Positions 29,982 through 38,624 of a stretch of 64,000 nt of DNA are shown here, in pieces. The notes under the pieces are model-generated. The model was not told the origin of the DNA and searched no databases. It saw only the letters and a list, made by a program, of their open reading frames with translations. Made by a program: the position numbers and the translations under genes. Source of the DNA: Pandoraea pnomenusa (lineage in GTDB: Bacteria > Pseudomonadota > Gammaproteobacteria > Burkholderiales > Burkholderiaceae); NCBI RefSeq assembly GCF_000767615.3, contig NZ_CP009553.3, positions 1,922,001-1,986,000 of the forward strand, written 5' to 3'. Each line of letters begins with the position of its first letter. Within the stretch, counting starts at the first letter, position 1.

Positions 29982-31457
29982 ATGTTGCTCGACCACCCGG
30001 TGCTGTTCAAATCGCTGTGTTACATCGACGGACGCTGGACGCATAGCGACGACGCCGCGTCCATTGCCGTCGTCGATCCGGCCGATCAATCGACGCTCGG
30101 CCATGTGCCGATGCTCACGCGTGAGCAAATCGGCGTCGCGGTCGATGCCGCCGAGCGCGCCTTCTCGACGTGGCGCTGGACACCCGCTGCCGAGCGCTGC
30201 GCCGCGCTGCAGCGCTGGCACGCGTTGATCCGGCAGCACGCCGAAGACCTTGCGGTGCTGCTCGCCCACGAGCAGGGCAAGCCGCTCCATGAAGCGCGCG
30301 GCGAGATTGGCTATGGCGCATCGTTCATCGAGTGGTACGGTCACGAGGCCCGCCGTCTCGATGGTCGAACCATTACGTCGCACATCGAAGGTGCGCAATT
30401 GGGCACCGTGCGCGAGCCGGTCGGCGTTGCGGCGCTCATCACGCCCTGGAACTTTCCTTTCGCGATGATCACGCGCAAGGCCGCCGCCGCGCTGGCGGCC
30501 GGTTGCACTGTCGTCGTGAAGCCCGCACACGAGACGCCGTTCAGCGCGCTTGCACTCGCGCAGTTGGCCGACGAAGCGGGGCTGCCGCCGGGGCTTTTCA
30601 ATGTGGTGCTGGGTGAGCCGGACATGGCGATGCGCGCGCTCGTCGGCGACGCTCGCGTGCGGGCCGTCAGCTTTACGGGCTCGACACGCGTCGGCCAACG
30701 GGGGGCGCAGGCCGCAGCGGCGAGCGGCGTCAAGAAGCTCGCCCTCGAACTCGGCGGAAACGCGCCGTTCATCGTGCTGGACGATGTGGATATCGATGAG
30801 GCGGTACGCATCGCCGTTGCCGCCAAGTTCCAGACGTCCGGACAGGACTGCTGCGCCGCGAACCGGATTTTTGTCGCGCGCACGCGCTATGGGGCGTTTG
30901 TAGATCGGTATACGCAAGCGGTCGCGCGGTTACGCGTCGGTCCGGCGTTTTCCGCGAACGTCGATGTCGGGCCACTCATGCATCAGGCGGCGTTCGAGGC
31001 GACTGCGGCCCGCGTGGAAGACGCCCGCCGGAAGGGCGCCCAGATCACCGTCGGCGGCGAGCCGCATCCGCTCGGCGGCTGGTTCTACCGCCCGACCGTC
31101 GTCGCCGACGCCGCTCCCGGCATGCGCATCTACGACGAAGAAAACTTCGGCCCGATTTCCGCCTTGTGCGCGTTCGACTCGCTCGACGAGGTCGTCACCC
31201 GGGCCAACGACACCGAGTACGGCCTTGCCGCATACGTCTGCGGACGACGCGTGGACGAGATTTTTACGCTGATCCGCCGCCTCGATTTCGCGATGGTAAG
31301 CGTCAACGGCGTGAAGTTCACCGGCGCCCCGGTGGCGTTCGGCGGCATGAAGGCGTCTGGCCTCGGCCGCGAAGGCGGCGTGGACGGGTTCGAGCCGTTC
31401 ACCGAAACCAAGTACTTCTGCCTCGGCAATCTCGGCATCCCGATGCATCGCACCTGA
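29982..31457 (+). CDS. Semialdehyde dehydrogenase, succinate-semialdehyde dehydrogenase-like (copy 1)
   Basis: This 491-residue ALDH has ITPWNFPFAMITRK, VKPAHETPFSA, the general base in LELGGNAPF and the nucleophile Cys in SGQDCCAANR. GabD-type enzymes oxidise succinate semialdehyde; DoeC-type members oxidise aspartate semialdehyde. I chose ATG 29982 since CAGGAG lies eight bases upstream; a start at 29949 adds 11 residues. Upstream is a 143-base gap with a candidate regulatory motif. It precedes a class III aminotransferase, which would supply its semialdehyde. A second copy at 34496 is only moderately similar. Confidence 0.9.
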   Translation: MLLDHPVLFKSLCYIDGRWTHSDDAASIAVVDPADQSTLGHVPMLTREQIGVAVDAAERAFSTWRWTPAAERCAALQRWHALIRQHAEDLAVLLAHEQGKPLHEARGEIGYGASFIEWYGHEARRLDGRTITSHIEGAQLGTVREPVGVAALITPWNFPFAMITRKAAAALAAGCTVVVKPAHETPFSALALAQLADEAGLPPGLFNVVLGEPDMAMRALVGDARVRAVSFTGSTRVGQRGAQAAAASGVKKLALELGGNAPFIVLDDVDIDEAVRIAVAAKFQTSGQDCCAANRIFVARTRYGAFVDRYTQAVARLRVGPAFSANVDVGPLMHQAAFEATAARVEDARRKGAQITVGGEPHPLGGWFYRPTVVADAAPGMRIYDEENFGPISALCAFDSLDEVVTRANDTEYGLAAYVCGRRVDEIFTLIRRLDFAMVSVNGVKFTGAPVAFGGMKASGLGREGGVDGFEPFTETKYFCLGNLGIPMHRT

Positions 31458-31507
31458 TTCGCTCGTCCGCATTCTTTTTTGCTTCATTGATATCAAGGAG
31501 ACGTCCC

Positions 31508-32893
31508 ATGCCCCCCTCGACCGAACAATTGCTCGCACAGGACCGCGCACACTTCATGCACCCGTCCACGCACGCCGCCGATCATGCCAGCGGCACACTG
31601 CCGGGCAAGATCATCCGCACGGCGCAGGGCATGCGCATCGAGGACCATGAGGGCCGCCGCTATCTCGACGCCTTCGCCGGCCTCTATTGCGTGAACATCG
31701 GCTACGGCCGCATGGAAGTGGCCGACGCCATCCACAAGCAGGCGTTGTCGCTTGCCTACTACCACACGTATGTGGGCCACTCGACCGACGCCATCATCGA
31801 GTTGTCGAAGCGCATCATCGACTGGTCGCCCGACGGCATGAAGAAGGTCTATTACGGTTTGTCCGGCTCGGATGCGAACGAGACGCAGATCAAGATCGTC
31901 TGGTACTACAACAACGTGCTCGGACGTCCGCGGAAGAAGAAAATCATTTCGCGCGAGCGCGGCTATCACGGCTCAGGCATCGTCACGGGCAGCCTGACCG
32001 GGCTGCCGAGCTTCCACCAGCACTTCGACCTGCCGGTCGAGCGGGTGCATCACACGATTTGCCCGCACTGGTACCGCAAGGCACCGGCCGGCATGAGCGA
32101 GCAGGCGTTCGTGGCGCATTGCGTCGAGGCGCTCGAGACGCTGATCGCCCGCGAAGGTGCCGACACCATTGCGGCCTTCATCGGTGAGCCGGTGATGGGC
32201 ACCGGCGGCATCATCGCACCGCCTGCCGGCTATTGGGAAGCGATTCAGGCCGTGCTGCGCCGTCACGACATTCTGCTCATCGCAGACGAGGTCGTGTGTG
32301 GCTTCGGCCGTCTCGGGTCGTCAATGGGCTCCCAACACTACGGCATGACGCCGGATCTGATCACCATCGCCAAGGGGCTGACGAGCGCATATGCGCCGCT
32401 CTCCGGCGTGATCGTGGGCGAGCGCGTTTGGGATGTGATCGAACGCGGTTCGCGCGAGAACGGCCCGATGGGCCACGGCTGGACGTACTCCGGACACCCG
32501 ATCTGTGCCGCGGCGGCGCTCGCCAACCTCGACATTCTGGAGCGCGAGAATCTGACGCAGAACGCGGCCGACGTCGGCAAGTACTTCGGCGAGAGGTTGC
32601 GCGCGGCGTTCGACAGGCATCCGCTCGTGGGGGAGGTGCGTGGCGTCGGCTTGCTGGCGGCGATCGAGTTCATGGCGGATGGTGCGGCGCGTCAGCCTTT
32701 CGACGCCGCGATGAAGATCGGCCCGCGCGTGTCCGCCGCCGCACTGGCCCGCGGCATGATCGCGCGCGCCATGCCACACGGCGACATTCTCGGCTTCGCC
32801 CCGCCGCTGATCGCCACGCGGGCGGACGTCGACGAGATGGTCAGCATTGCTCGCGCAGCGGTGGACGACGTTGCCGAGCAGGTGCTGCGGTAA
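31508..32893 (+). CDS. Class III PLP-dependent aminotransferase (copy 1)
   Basis: This 461-residue enzyme is an omega-amino acid or diamine transaminase. The PLP lysine is in ITIAKGLTSAYAPLSG, the preceding Asp is in LLIADEVVCGFGRLG, and the phosphate-binding region reads GLSGSDANETQ; EPVMGTGGI is also typical. It converts a terminal amine to a semialdehyde, the substrate type of the dehydrogenase encoded 50 bases upstream. AAGGAGACGTCCC precedes the ATG at 31508. An earlier in-frame start at 31166 would overlap the dehydrogenase gene in another frame and is rejected. Confidence 0.92.
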   Translation: MPPSTEQLLAQDRAHFMHPSTHAADHASGTLPGKIIRTAQGMRIEDHEGRRYLDAFAGLYCVNIGYGRMEVADAIHKQALSLAYYHTYVGHSTDAIIELSKRIIDWSPDGMKKVYYGLSGSDANETQIKIVWYYNNVLGRPRKKKIISRERGYHGSGIVTGSLTGLPSFHQHFDLPVERVHHTICPHWYRKAPAGMSEQAFVAHCVEALETLIAREGADTIAAFIGEPVMGTGGIIAPPAGYWEAIQAVLRRHDILLIADEVVCGFGRLGSSMGSQHYGMTPDLITIAKGLTSAYAPLSGVIVGERVWDVIERGSRENGPMGHGWTYSGHPICAAAALANLDILERENLTQNAADVGKYFGERLRAAFDRHPLVGEVRGVGLLAAIEFMADGAARQPFDAAMKIGPRVSAAALARGMIARAMPHGDILGFAPPLIATRADVDEMVSIARAAVDDVAEQVLR

Positions 32894-33057
32894 CGCATGC
32901 CTCTCCACGAGAAGCAGCACGTCGCCCACGTTGTCTCCATCGGTTCGTAGGATGACCTCGATTTTCGGCGAGTCTCTAATGGGATGACACGGTGGCCCGC
33001 GCACACCACGCCGCGGGTCGCGACTCCGTTCCCCAACATTCCGATGAGGTGCCGCGT

Positions 33058-34437
33058 ATGTCCAACGAATCGCTGATCGATGCCGATCGCCAGTTTCTGA
33101 TTCACCCGGTTGCCGACTACCGCGCGCATGAGGCGCAGGGCGCGACGTTGCTTACCAGCGGCAACGGCGCCTGGCTGCACGACGCGGACGGTAACGCCTT
33201 GCTCGACGGATTTGCCGGTCTGTGGTGCGTCAATACCGGTTACGGACAGCCGTCCATCGTCAAGGCGGCGACGGAGCAATTGAACCGGCTGCCCTACGCG
33301 ACAGGCTATTTCGGCTTTGCCTGCGCACCGGCCATCACGCTTGCGCAGAAACTCGTGGAACTGACGCCGCCGTCATTGCAACACGTCTACTTCACGCTCG
33401 GCGGTTCGGATGCCGTCGACGCCGCCGTGCGCTTCATCACGCATTACTACAACGCTATCGGCAAGCCGGCCAAGAAGCACTTCATCGCGCTTGAGCGCGG
33501 GTATCACGGGTCGTCGTCCACCGGTGCCGGACTGACTGCACTGGCTGCCTTCCATCGCAACTTCGATTTGCCGCTCGCGACGCAACATCACATCCCGTCG
33601 CCCTATCCGTACCGAAGCGCCACACCCGACGACCCGCAGGCGATCATTGCCGCCTCGGTCGCCGCACTTGAAGCAAAGGTCGGTGAACTCGGCGCGGAGC
33701 ACGTCGCGGCGTTCTTCTGTGAACCCGTGCAGGGCTCCGGCGGCGTGATCGTGCCGCCCAGAGGTTGGCTGCGCGCCATGCGCGATGCGTGCCGGCGCCT
33801 CGACATCCTGTTCGTCGCCGACGAGGTCATCACCGGTTTCGGGCGTACCGGGCCGATGTTCGCCTGCGAGGCGGAAGAGGTCTCCCCCGATCTGATGACG
33901 CTCGCCAAGGGACTGACCGCCGGTTATGCGCCGATGGGCGCGGTGCTGATGTCCGACGGCATTTATCAGGCCATTGCCGACGCGGCGAAAGGCGCTCCCG
34001 TAGGGCATGGTCAGACGTACTCTGCGCATCCGGTGAGCGCGGCCATCGGTCTCGCATGTCTGAAGCTCTATGTCGAAGACGGCCTGCTGGCAAACGGTCA
34101 GGCACACGCCAGGACGTTTGCCGACGGGCTCGACGCACTCCTCGATCATCCCCTGGTCGGTGACTCGCGTCATCGCGGTTTGCTCGGCGCGCTCGAACTC
34201 GTCGCCGACAAGACGACGCGCCGACGCTTCGATCCGTCACTCAAACTCCATGAGCGCATCGGCGCGGCGGCGTATCGCAACGGTGTGATTTTCCGCGCCT
34301 TCGGCGACAACATCCTCGGCTTCGCGCCTGCCTTGTGTTACACAGCGGACGACTTCGCCGAACTGTTCTCCCGCGTTCGCGCCACGCTCGACGACGTACT
34401 CGAGGCGGCCGACGTGCGCGCCGCGCTTCATGGCTGA
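33058..34437 (+). CDS. Class III PLP-dependent aminotransferase (copy 2)
   Basis: This 459-residue transaminase has the same class III landmarks as its upstream neighbour: TLGGSDAVDAAVRF, LFVADEVITGFGRTG and MTLAKGLTAGYAPMGAVL with the PLP lysine. The two copies are clearly related yet differ along most of their length, so they are not a recent duplication and may take different amine donors. A 164-base gap separates them. ATG 33058 follows GATGAGGTGCCGCGT. It is followed by the second semialdehyde dehydrogenase. Confidence 0.92.
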   Translation: MSNESLIDADRQFLIHPVADYRAHEAQGATLLTSGNGAWLHDADGNALLDGFAGLWCVNTGYGQPSIVKAATEQLNRLPYATGYFGFACAPAITLAQKLVELTPPSLQHVYFTLGGSDAVDAAVRFITHYYNAIGKPAKKHFIALERGYHGSSSTGAGLTALAAFHRNFDLPLATQHHIPSPYPYRSATPDDPQAIIAASVAALEAKVGELGAEHVAAFFCEPVQGSGGVIVPPRGWLRAMRDACRRLDILFVADEVITGFGRTGPMFACEAEEVSPDLMTLAKGLTAGYAPMGAVLMSDGIYQAIADAAKGAPVGHGQTYSAHPVSAAIGLACLKLYVEDGLLANGQAHARTFADGLDALLDHPLVGDSRHRGLLGALELVADKTTRRRFDPSLKLHERIGAAAYRNGVIFRAFGDNILGFAPALCYTADDFAELFSRVRATLDDVLEAADVRAALHG

Positions 34438-34495
34438 ACCGCACAGCCGCGCTTGAACCCGCATCCAGTTCGCCCCATTCCGGAGACTCGCCCGT

Positions 34496-35968
34496 ATGTC
34501 GCTTTCCCTGTCACGCCCCGATTTGATGCGCCGCCAGAACCTGATCAACGGCGAATGGGCCGATGCCCGCGATGCTCGTCGCTACCCCGTACAGAACCCG
34601 GCCAGCGACGCGTTGCTGGCGGAGGTGCCCGACAGCACGGCTATCGATGCTCGCGCCGCGACCGACGCCGCCTACCGTGCGCTTCCCGGCTGGCGTCACA
34701 AGCTGCCGCGCGAACGCGCCGAGGTACTCAGGCGCTGGCATGCGCTGATTCTCGCGAACGGGGACGATCTCGCCACGCTGATCTCGCTCGAGCAAGGCAA
34801 GCCGCTTTCCGAGGCTCGCGGCGAAGTGGCATACGGCGCCTCGTATGTCGACTGGTTCGCGGGCGAGGCGACACGCGTCTACGGCGACATCATTCCGCAA
34901 CAGCAACCCGGCAAGCGCATGACGGCGGAGAAGGAGCCTGTCGGCGTCGTCGCTGCCATCACGCCCTGGAATTTCCCCCTCGCGATGATCGCGCGCAAGA
35001 TTGCGCCGGCGCTGGCCGTAGGTTGCACGGTGGTCGCCAAACCCGCCGAGGACACGCCGCTCACCGCCCTTGCGCTGGCGGCACTCGCCGTCGAGGCCGG
35101 TGTGACGCCGGGGGTACTCAACGTCATTACGGCGTCGCGCACGCGCGGCATCGATGCCGTCGCGGACTGGCTGGCCGACGATCGCGTGCGCAAAATGACT
35201 TTCACCGGCTCGACGGCCGTGGGCATTCACCTCGCGCGCGAATCGGCCGGCACGCTCAAGAAGCTCTCGCTGGAACTCGGCGGCAACGCCCCGTTCGTCG
35301 TATTCGACGATGCCGATCTCGAGTCGGCGGTCGCGGGTTTGATGGCGTCAAAGTTCCGGAATGGCGGACAGACGTGCGTCTGTCCGAATCGCGTGTATGT
35401 GCAGGCGGGCGTCTACGAACGGTTCGCTTCAATGCTGGCCAAGCGGGTGGAGGCGTTGCACGTCGCGCCCGCGAGCGATGCCAATGCGCAGATCGGACCG
35501 ATGATCAATCCTCGGGCAGTCGAGAAGATCGGTCGTCATGTCGAAGATGCGCTCTCACACGGCGCACGCGCGCTGACCGGTGGCGCGACGCTGCCTCTGC
35601 TCGGGTCCAACTACTTCGCACCGACCGTGCTGGTCGACGTGAACGACAGTATGCTCGTCAGTCAGGAGGAAACGTTCGGGCCCGTGGTGCCGCTGTTCCG
35701 ATTCGAGACCGAGGATGAAGCGATCCACCGAGCCAACGACACGCCTTTCGGGCTGGCGGCATACTTCTACACACAGGACATGCGTCGCGCCCAGCGGGTC
35801 GCGCGACGTCTCGAGGCCGGCGTTATCGGCATGAACGAAGGCGCCGTGTCGAGCGAAGCCGCGCCGTTCGGCGGGGTAAAAGCGTCCGGCTACGGACGCG
35901 AGGGATCGAAATACGGGCTCGACGATTATGTGTCGATCAAGTACGTCTGTCAGGGCGGGCTGGACTGA
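34496..35968 (+). CDS. gabD: NAD(P)-dependent succinate-semialdehyde dehydrogenase (copy 2)
   Basis: This 490-residue protein is a good GabD match: ITPWNFPLAMIARKIAPALA, VAKPAEDTPL, LELGGNAPFVVFDDAD and the nucleophile in GGQTCVCPNR. The C-terminal PFGGVKASGYGREGSKYG is typical of the family. It oxidises succinate semialdehyde to succinate, feeding the citric acid cycle. It follows the second aminotransferase by 58 bases, giving a transaminase/dehydrogenase pair suited to GABA or a similar omega-amino acid. The stop codon overlaps the first arm of the terminator. Confidence 0.93.
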   Translation: MSLSLSRPDLMRRQNLINGEWADARDARRYPVQNPASDALLAEVPDSTAIDARAATDAAYRALPGWRHKLPRERAEVLRRWHALILANGDDLATLISLEQGKPLSEARGEVAYGASYVDWFAGEATRVYGDIIPQQQPGKRMTAEKEPVGVVAAITPWNFPLAMIARKIAPALAVGCTVVAKPAEDTPLTALALAALAVEAGVTPGVLNVITASRTRGIDAVADWLADDRVRKMTFTGSTAVGIHLARESAGTLKKLSLELGGNAPFVVFDDADLESAVAGLMASKFRNGGQTCVCPNRVYVQAGVYERFASMLAKRVEALHVAPASDANAQIGPMINPRAVEKIGRHVEDALSHGARALTGGATLPLLGSNYFAPTVLVDVNDSMLVSQEETFGPVVPLFRFETEDEAIHRANDTPFGLAAYFYTQDMRRAQRVARRLEAGVIGMNEGAVSSEAAPFGGVKASGYGREGSKYGLDDYVSIKYVCQGGLD

Positions 35969-35996
35969 TCCGCGGCCCGCGGATCGCCTCTTTTTG
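35967..35996 (+). terminator. Terminator after gabD copy 2
   Basis: GATCCGC at 35967-35973 pairs with GCGGATC at 35979-35985 (extendable to nine pairs), followed by GCCTCTTTTTG. It closes the rightward arm of the island before the leftward dab genes. Confidence 0.7.
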
Positions 35997-36053
35997 TCTT
36001 GCAACCGGCGATTCGGATGGGGCAGGGCAGGGAGCACTGAATCGCGGTCAGTG

Positions 36054-38600
36054 TCATCTCCCCGCCAGATCCACCGGTGACCAGCGCCCTTGGACATAAC
36101 GCTCAAAGCCTGCCTGTTCGAAGCGCCAGAGGTGGAGCCAGCCATTGTCCAGCAGGTGGCGCACGACTTCGTGCTTGCCGATCACCGTGTCGATCGCCGC
36201 CCGCGGCGCGTCGACGACCACGGTCAGCCGCACGGGTTCATGTATCCATCGCTCGCCGTCGTGCAGCGACTGCTGCGACAGGCCGATGCGCAGATCGCCG
36301 CCGTTGCCCTCGAAGACGCCGAGGCTGCCCCCCACGACGTTATGCAGCAGCTTGTTGCCGCTGCCCAGCCGAAGCGGATCACAGGTCGATGCGTGGTATT
36401 GCCAGTTGATCCAGTGCGTCACCAGCATGGGCGCCGTCATCAACAGTTCGAGCACGCTGCCGTCGGCGTCCCGACTGGCGTCGTAATCGTGCAGGAAGCT
36501 ACGTCCGTCGAGCATCACGCCGCGGCTTCTGTCCCGGGGCGCGATCAGAAACGCCGCGTTGCGGGCAAGTCCCCATTCGGGCCGCGTTTGCGCGCCGTCG
36601 TTGGCGCGACGCTGCAACCGCGCCAGCAGCGCATGATGCGGCGCGCGGGGATCGAGCGTCAGGCTCGCGGCGCGTTCGCGGCGTACCTGATCGCAAGCCT
36701 GGGCAAAGATGGGCTGCAAACGCGCCCAGCGATCCCGTGCGGCTTGCGGCAGCAGATCCAGATCGAAGCCCTCGAGTTCATCCGTGGTGGTGTTGTGCAG
36801 CACCGCCACGAAGCGAGTTGCCTCAGGTATCGCGAGTTGCTGCGCGCGCAGGCCGTCGCGCACCGCCGGGTCATTGAGCAGTTGCGCCAGGCTGCGCGCG
36901 TTCACTTCACCGGTCTGGCCGCAGCAGGCGCCGCAATCCAGGGCCGCCGCATGAGCATTGTTGGCGGACTGACTGCCGTGCCCGACGAGAAGTACCAGCG
37001 GCGCCAGGTATCGGTCCAGGCCCATCGCGTGAAGCACCCGTGTGGCCAGGGCCACCTTGGACGCCAGGTCCATCCCCTGGAGTTGCGGGCGGCAGATGGG
37101 GCGATAACGGGCGGGTATGCCGGCCAGGTCGTCTCTGGGGCGCGCTTGCCGGCCCGGTTGCAGCCAATTGCCGAGTTTGCCGAGATAGCCCAGTCCGGCG
37201 GCCTCCACGAAGGAAAACGCGGCACCCGGCCACCGGCTGGCCGCCTGCCACTGATCCGCCATCGCAAATCGCGATCGACGCACACGGCCGACAGCGCGCT
37301 GCCGGGCCTCATCCGCCGCGCGCTGCGCCGCATCGGTGCTGACAATGCTGTCGGTCACCTCGATGGCCGGCGCGAGCAGGCCGGGCAGTTGGGGGCGCCG
37401 AGCCGGCGTGCCCAGGGGCGTGTAGGCGATCGGCAACCCGAAGAAGCCGGCAAACCCGAGCGTCTGGATGCCCGGCGACACGGCCTCGAGCGACCGGCGC
37501 AAGGGTTCGCTGCGCACGTCGATGCAAAAGGCCGCCTGGACCTCGATGTCCGTCGGCGCCGGACCGTGAGGGTTCGCGGCAGTCAGGCGCTGTGCCAGCT
37601 CACGCTGGTAGCCGATCTCGAGGGCCAACTGCCATACCTCGTCGATCAGCAGCGCCTGCTCCGTTTCCTGCAAGATGCGCGGGGCCGAGCGCCACGCCGC
37701 GTGCAGCGCGGCAAACGCATGCCTCGCGGCGGCGTCATCCTTGCACTCGAGCAGCAGTGCACCCCAGGCAAGGCGAATTGCCAGCAATTCACGCAGATGG
37801 GCATCGCGCCCGCCCGCCAGTCCGGCCTCCCAGCCCAGGTAGGCACACCACGACGCCCAGCCGTTGACCGTCAGAAGCACCGATTCGAGATAGTCCGCCC
37901 AGACCGCTTGCGGTAGCCCCAGGCGCTCCATGACCCAGCGCTCGGCATCCTGCGCTTTGGCAGGCAGGGCGCCGGTGGCCCGCCCGATATGCGGCAGCCC
38001 CATCAAGATGCCTATCCCGTGGTCGTGCTGCAAAGTGTCGCGCCAGAAGGCATACAGGCCCTGTTCGCGCTCGGGTTGCCAGCTTGCCTGCCGCGCATCG
38101 AAGAAGGCGGCGCAGGTCTGGCTGACCTGATGCGTGATGGCTTGCCGCCAGGACAACCGCGCATGGCGCTCGGGATCGTTGTCGAGCACGTCGATCAACA
38201 GCGGCAATTGCGCCTGCGGCGCGCCGGACTCAAGTGCCGCGACGCACTGCTCGGGTGTGAGCGCGGCCGACTGGGCCGCGGGCAACTGATGCAATGCAAC
38301 GGCCAGATCCTCCGCCGTGATGCGACCCTCGCGCCAGGCTTGCCGTTGTCGATCTCTCGGCGGAAAGACGTGGATGCCGCCAAGCACGGCCATCCGGGCG
38401 GCCACACGGCGCACGGGCATGCCGATACGCGACCAGTGCGGATTCACGGCAATGGCGCGGTCCAGCGGCCATGCGGGAGCAATCGCCGCGCAGGCCTCTT
38501 GGCAGGCGCGCTCGATGTCGGCATACCGCACCTGCGGGTCATCCGCGACCAATGCCGTGAGGCCGGCCGCGGCGAGCGTGTCGTGGGTCAAGGGTTTCAT
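36054..38600 (-). CDS. dabA: Inorganic carbon transporter subunit DabA (DUF2309)
   Basis: This 848-residue protein of the DUF2309 family works with DabB as an energy-coupled carbon-accumulating complex; DabA resembles a beta-carbonic anhydrase site facing the cytoplasm. The zinc-site residues are visible: C359 and D361 in FCIDVRSEP, H541 in VGHGSQSANN, and C556 in DCGACCG. The last two are 15 residues apart, as in the Halothiobacillus protein. The ATG at 38600 was chosen; a GTG two codons earlier is possible. It lies 24 bases after dabB, so the two are cotranscribed leftward away from a LysR gene. Confidence 0.93.
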   Translation of the reverse strand: MKPLTHDTLAAAGLTALVADDPQVRYADIERACQEACAAIAPAWPLDRAIAVNPHWSRIGMPVRRVAARMAVLGGIHVFPPRDRQRQAWREGRITAEDLAVALHQLPAAQSAALTPEQCVAALESGAPQAQLPLLIDVLDNDPERHARLSWRQAITHQVSQTCAAFFDARQASWQPEREQGLYAFWRDTLQHDHGIGILMGLPHIGRATGALPAKAQDAERWVMERLGLPQAVWADYLESVLLTVNGWASWCAYLGWEAGLAGGRDAHLRELLAIRLAWGALLLECKDDAAARHAFAALHAAWRSAPRILQETEQALLIDEVWQLALEIGYQRELAQRLTAANPHGPAPTDIEVQAAFCIDVRSEPLRRSLEAVSPGIQTLGFAGFFGLPIAYTPLGTPARRPQLPGLLAPAIEVTDSIVSTDAAQRAADEARQRAVGRVRRSRFAMADQWQAASRWPGAAFSFVEAAGLGYLGKLGNWLQPGRQARPRDDLAGIPARYRPICRPQLQGMDLASKVALATRVLHAMGLDRYLAPLVLLVGHGSQSANNAHAAALDCGACCGQTGEVNARSLAQLLNDPAVRDGLRAQQLAIPEATRFVAVLHNTTTDELEGFDLDLLPQAARDRWARLQPIFAQACDQVRRERAASLTLDPRAPHHALLARLQRRANDGAQTRPEWGLARNAAFLIAPRDRSRGVMLDGRSFLHDYDASRDADGSVLELLMTAPMLVTHWINWQYHASTCDPLRLGSGNKLLHNVVGGSLGVFEGNGGDLRIGLSQQSLHDGERWIHEPVRLTVVVDAPRAAIDTVIGKHEVVRHLLDNGWLHLWRFEQAGFERYVQGRWSPVDLAGR

Positions 38601-38624
38601 CGTCACACTTTCCTTGTCGTCAGT

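Noticed and set aside
28257..35968. Complete ectoine degradation operon
   Set aside because: DoeB-, DoeC-, DoeD- and DoeX-like genes are seen, but the ring hydrolase DoeA/EutD is absent, so I do not name the pathway.
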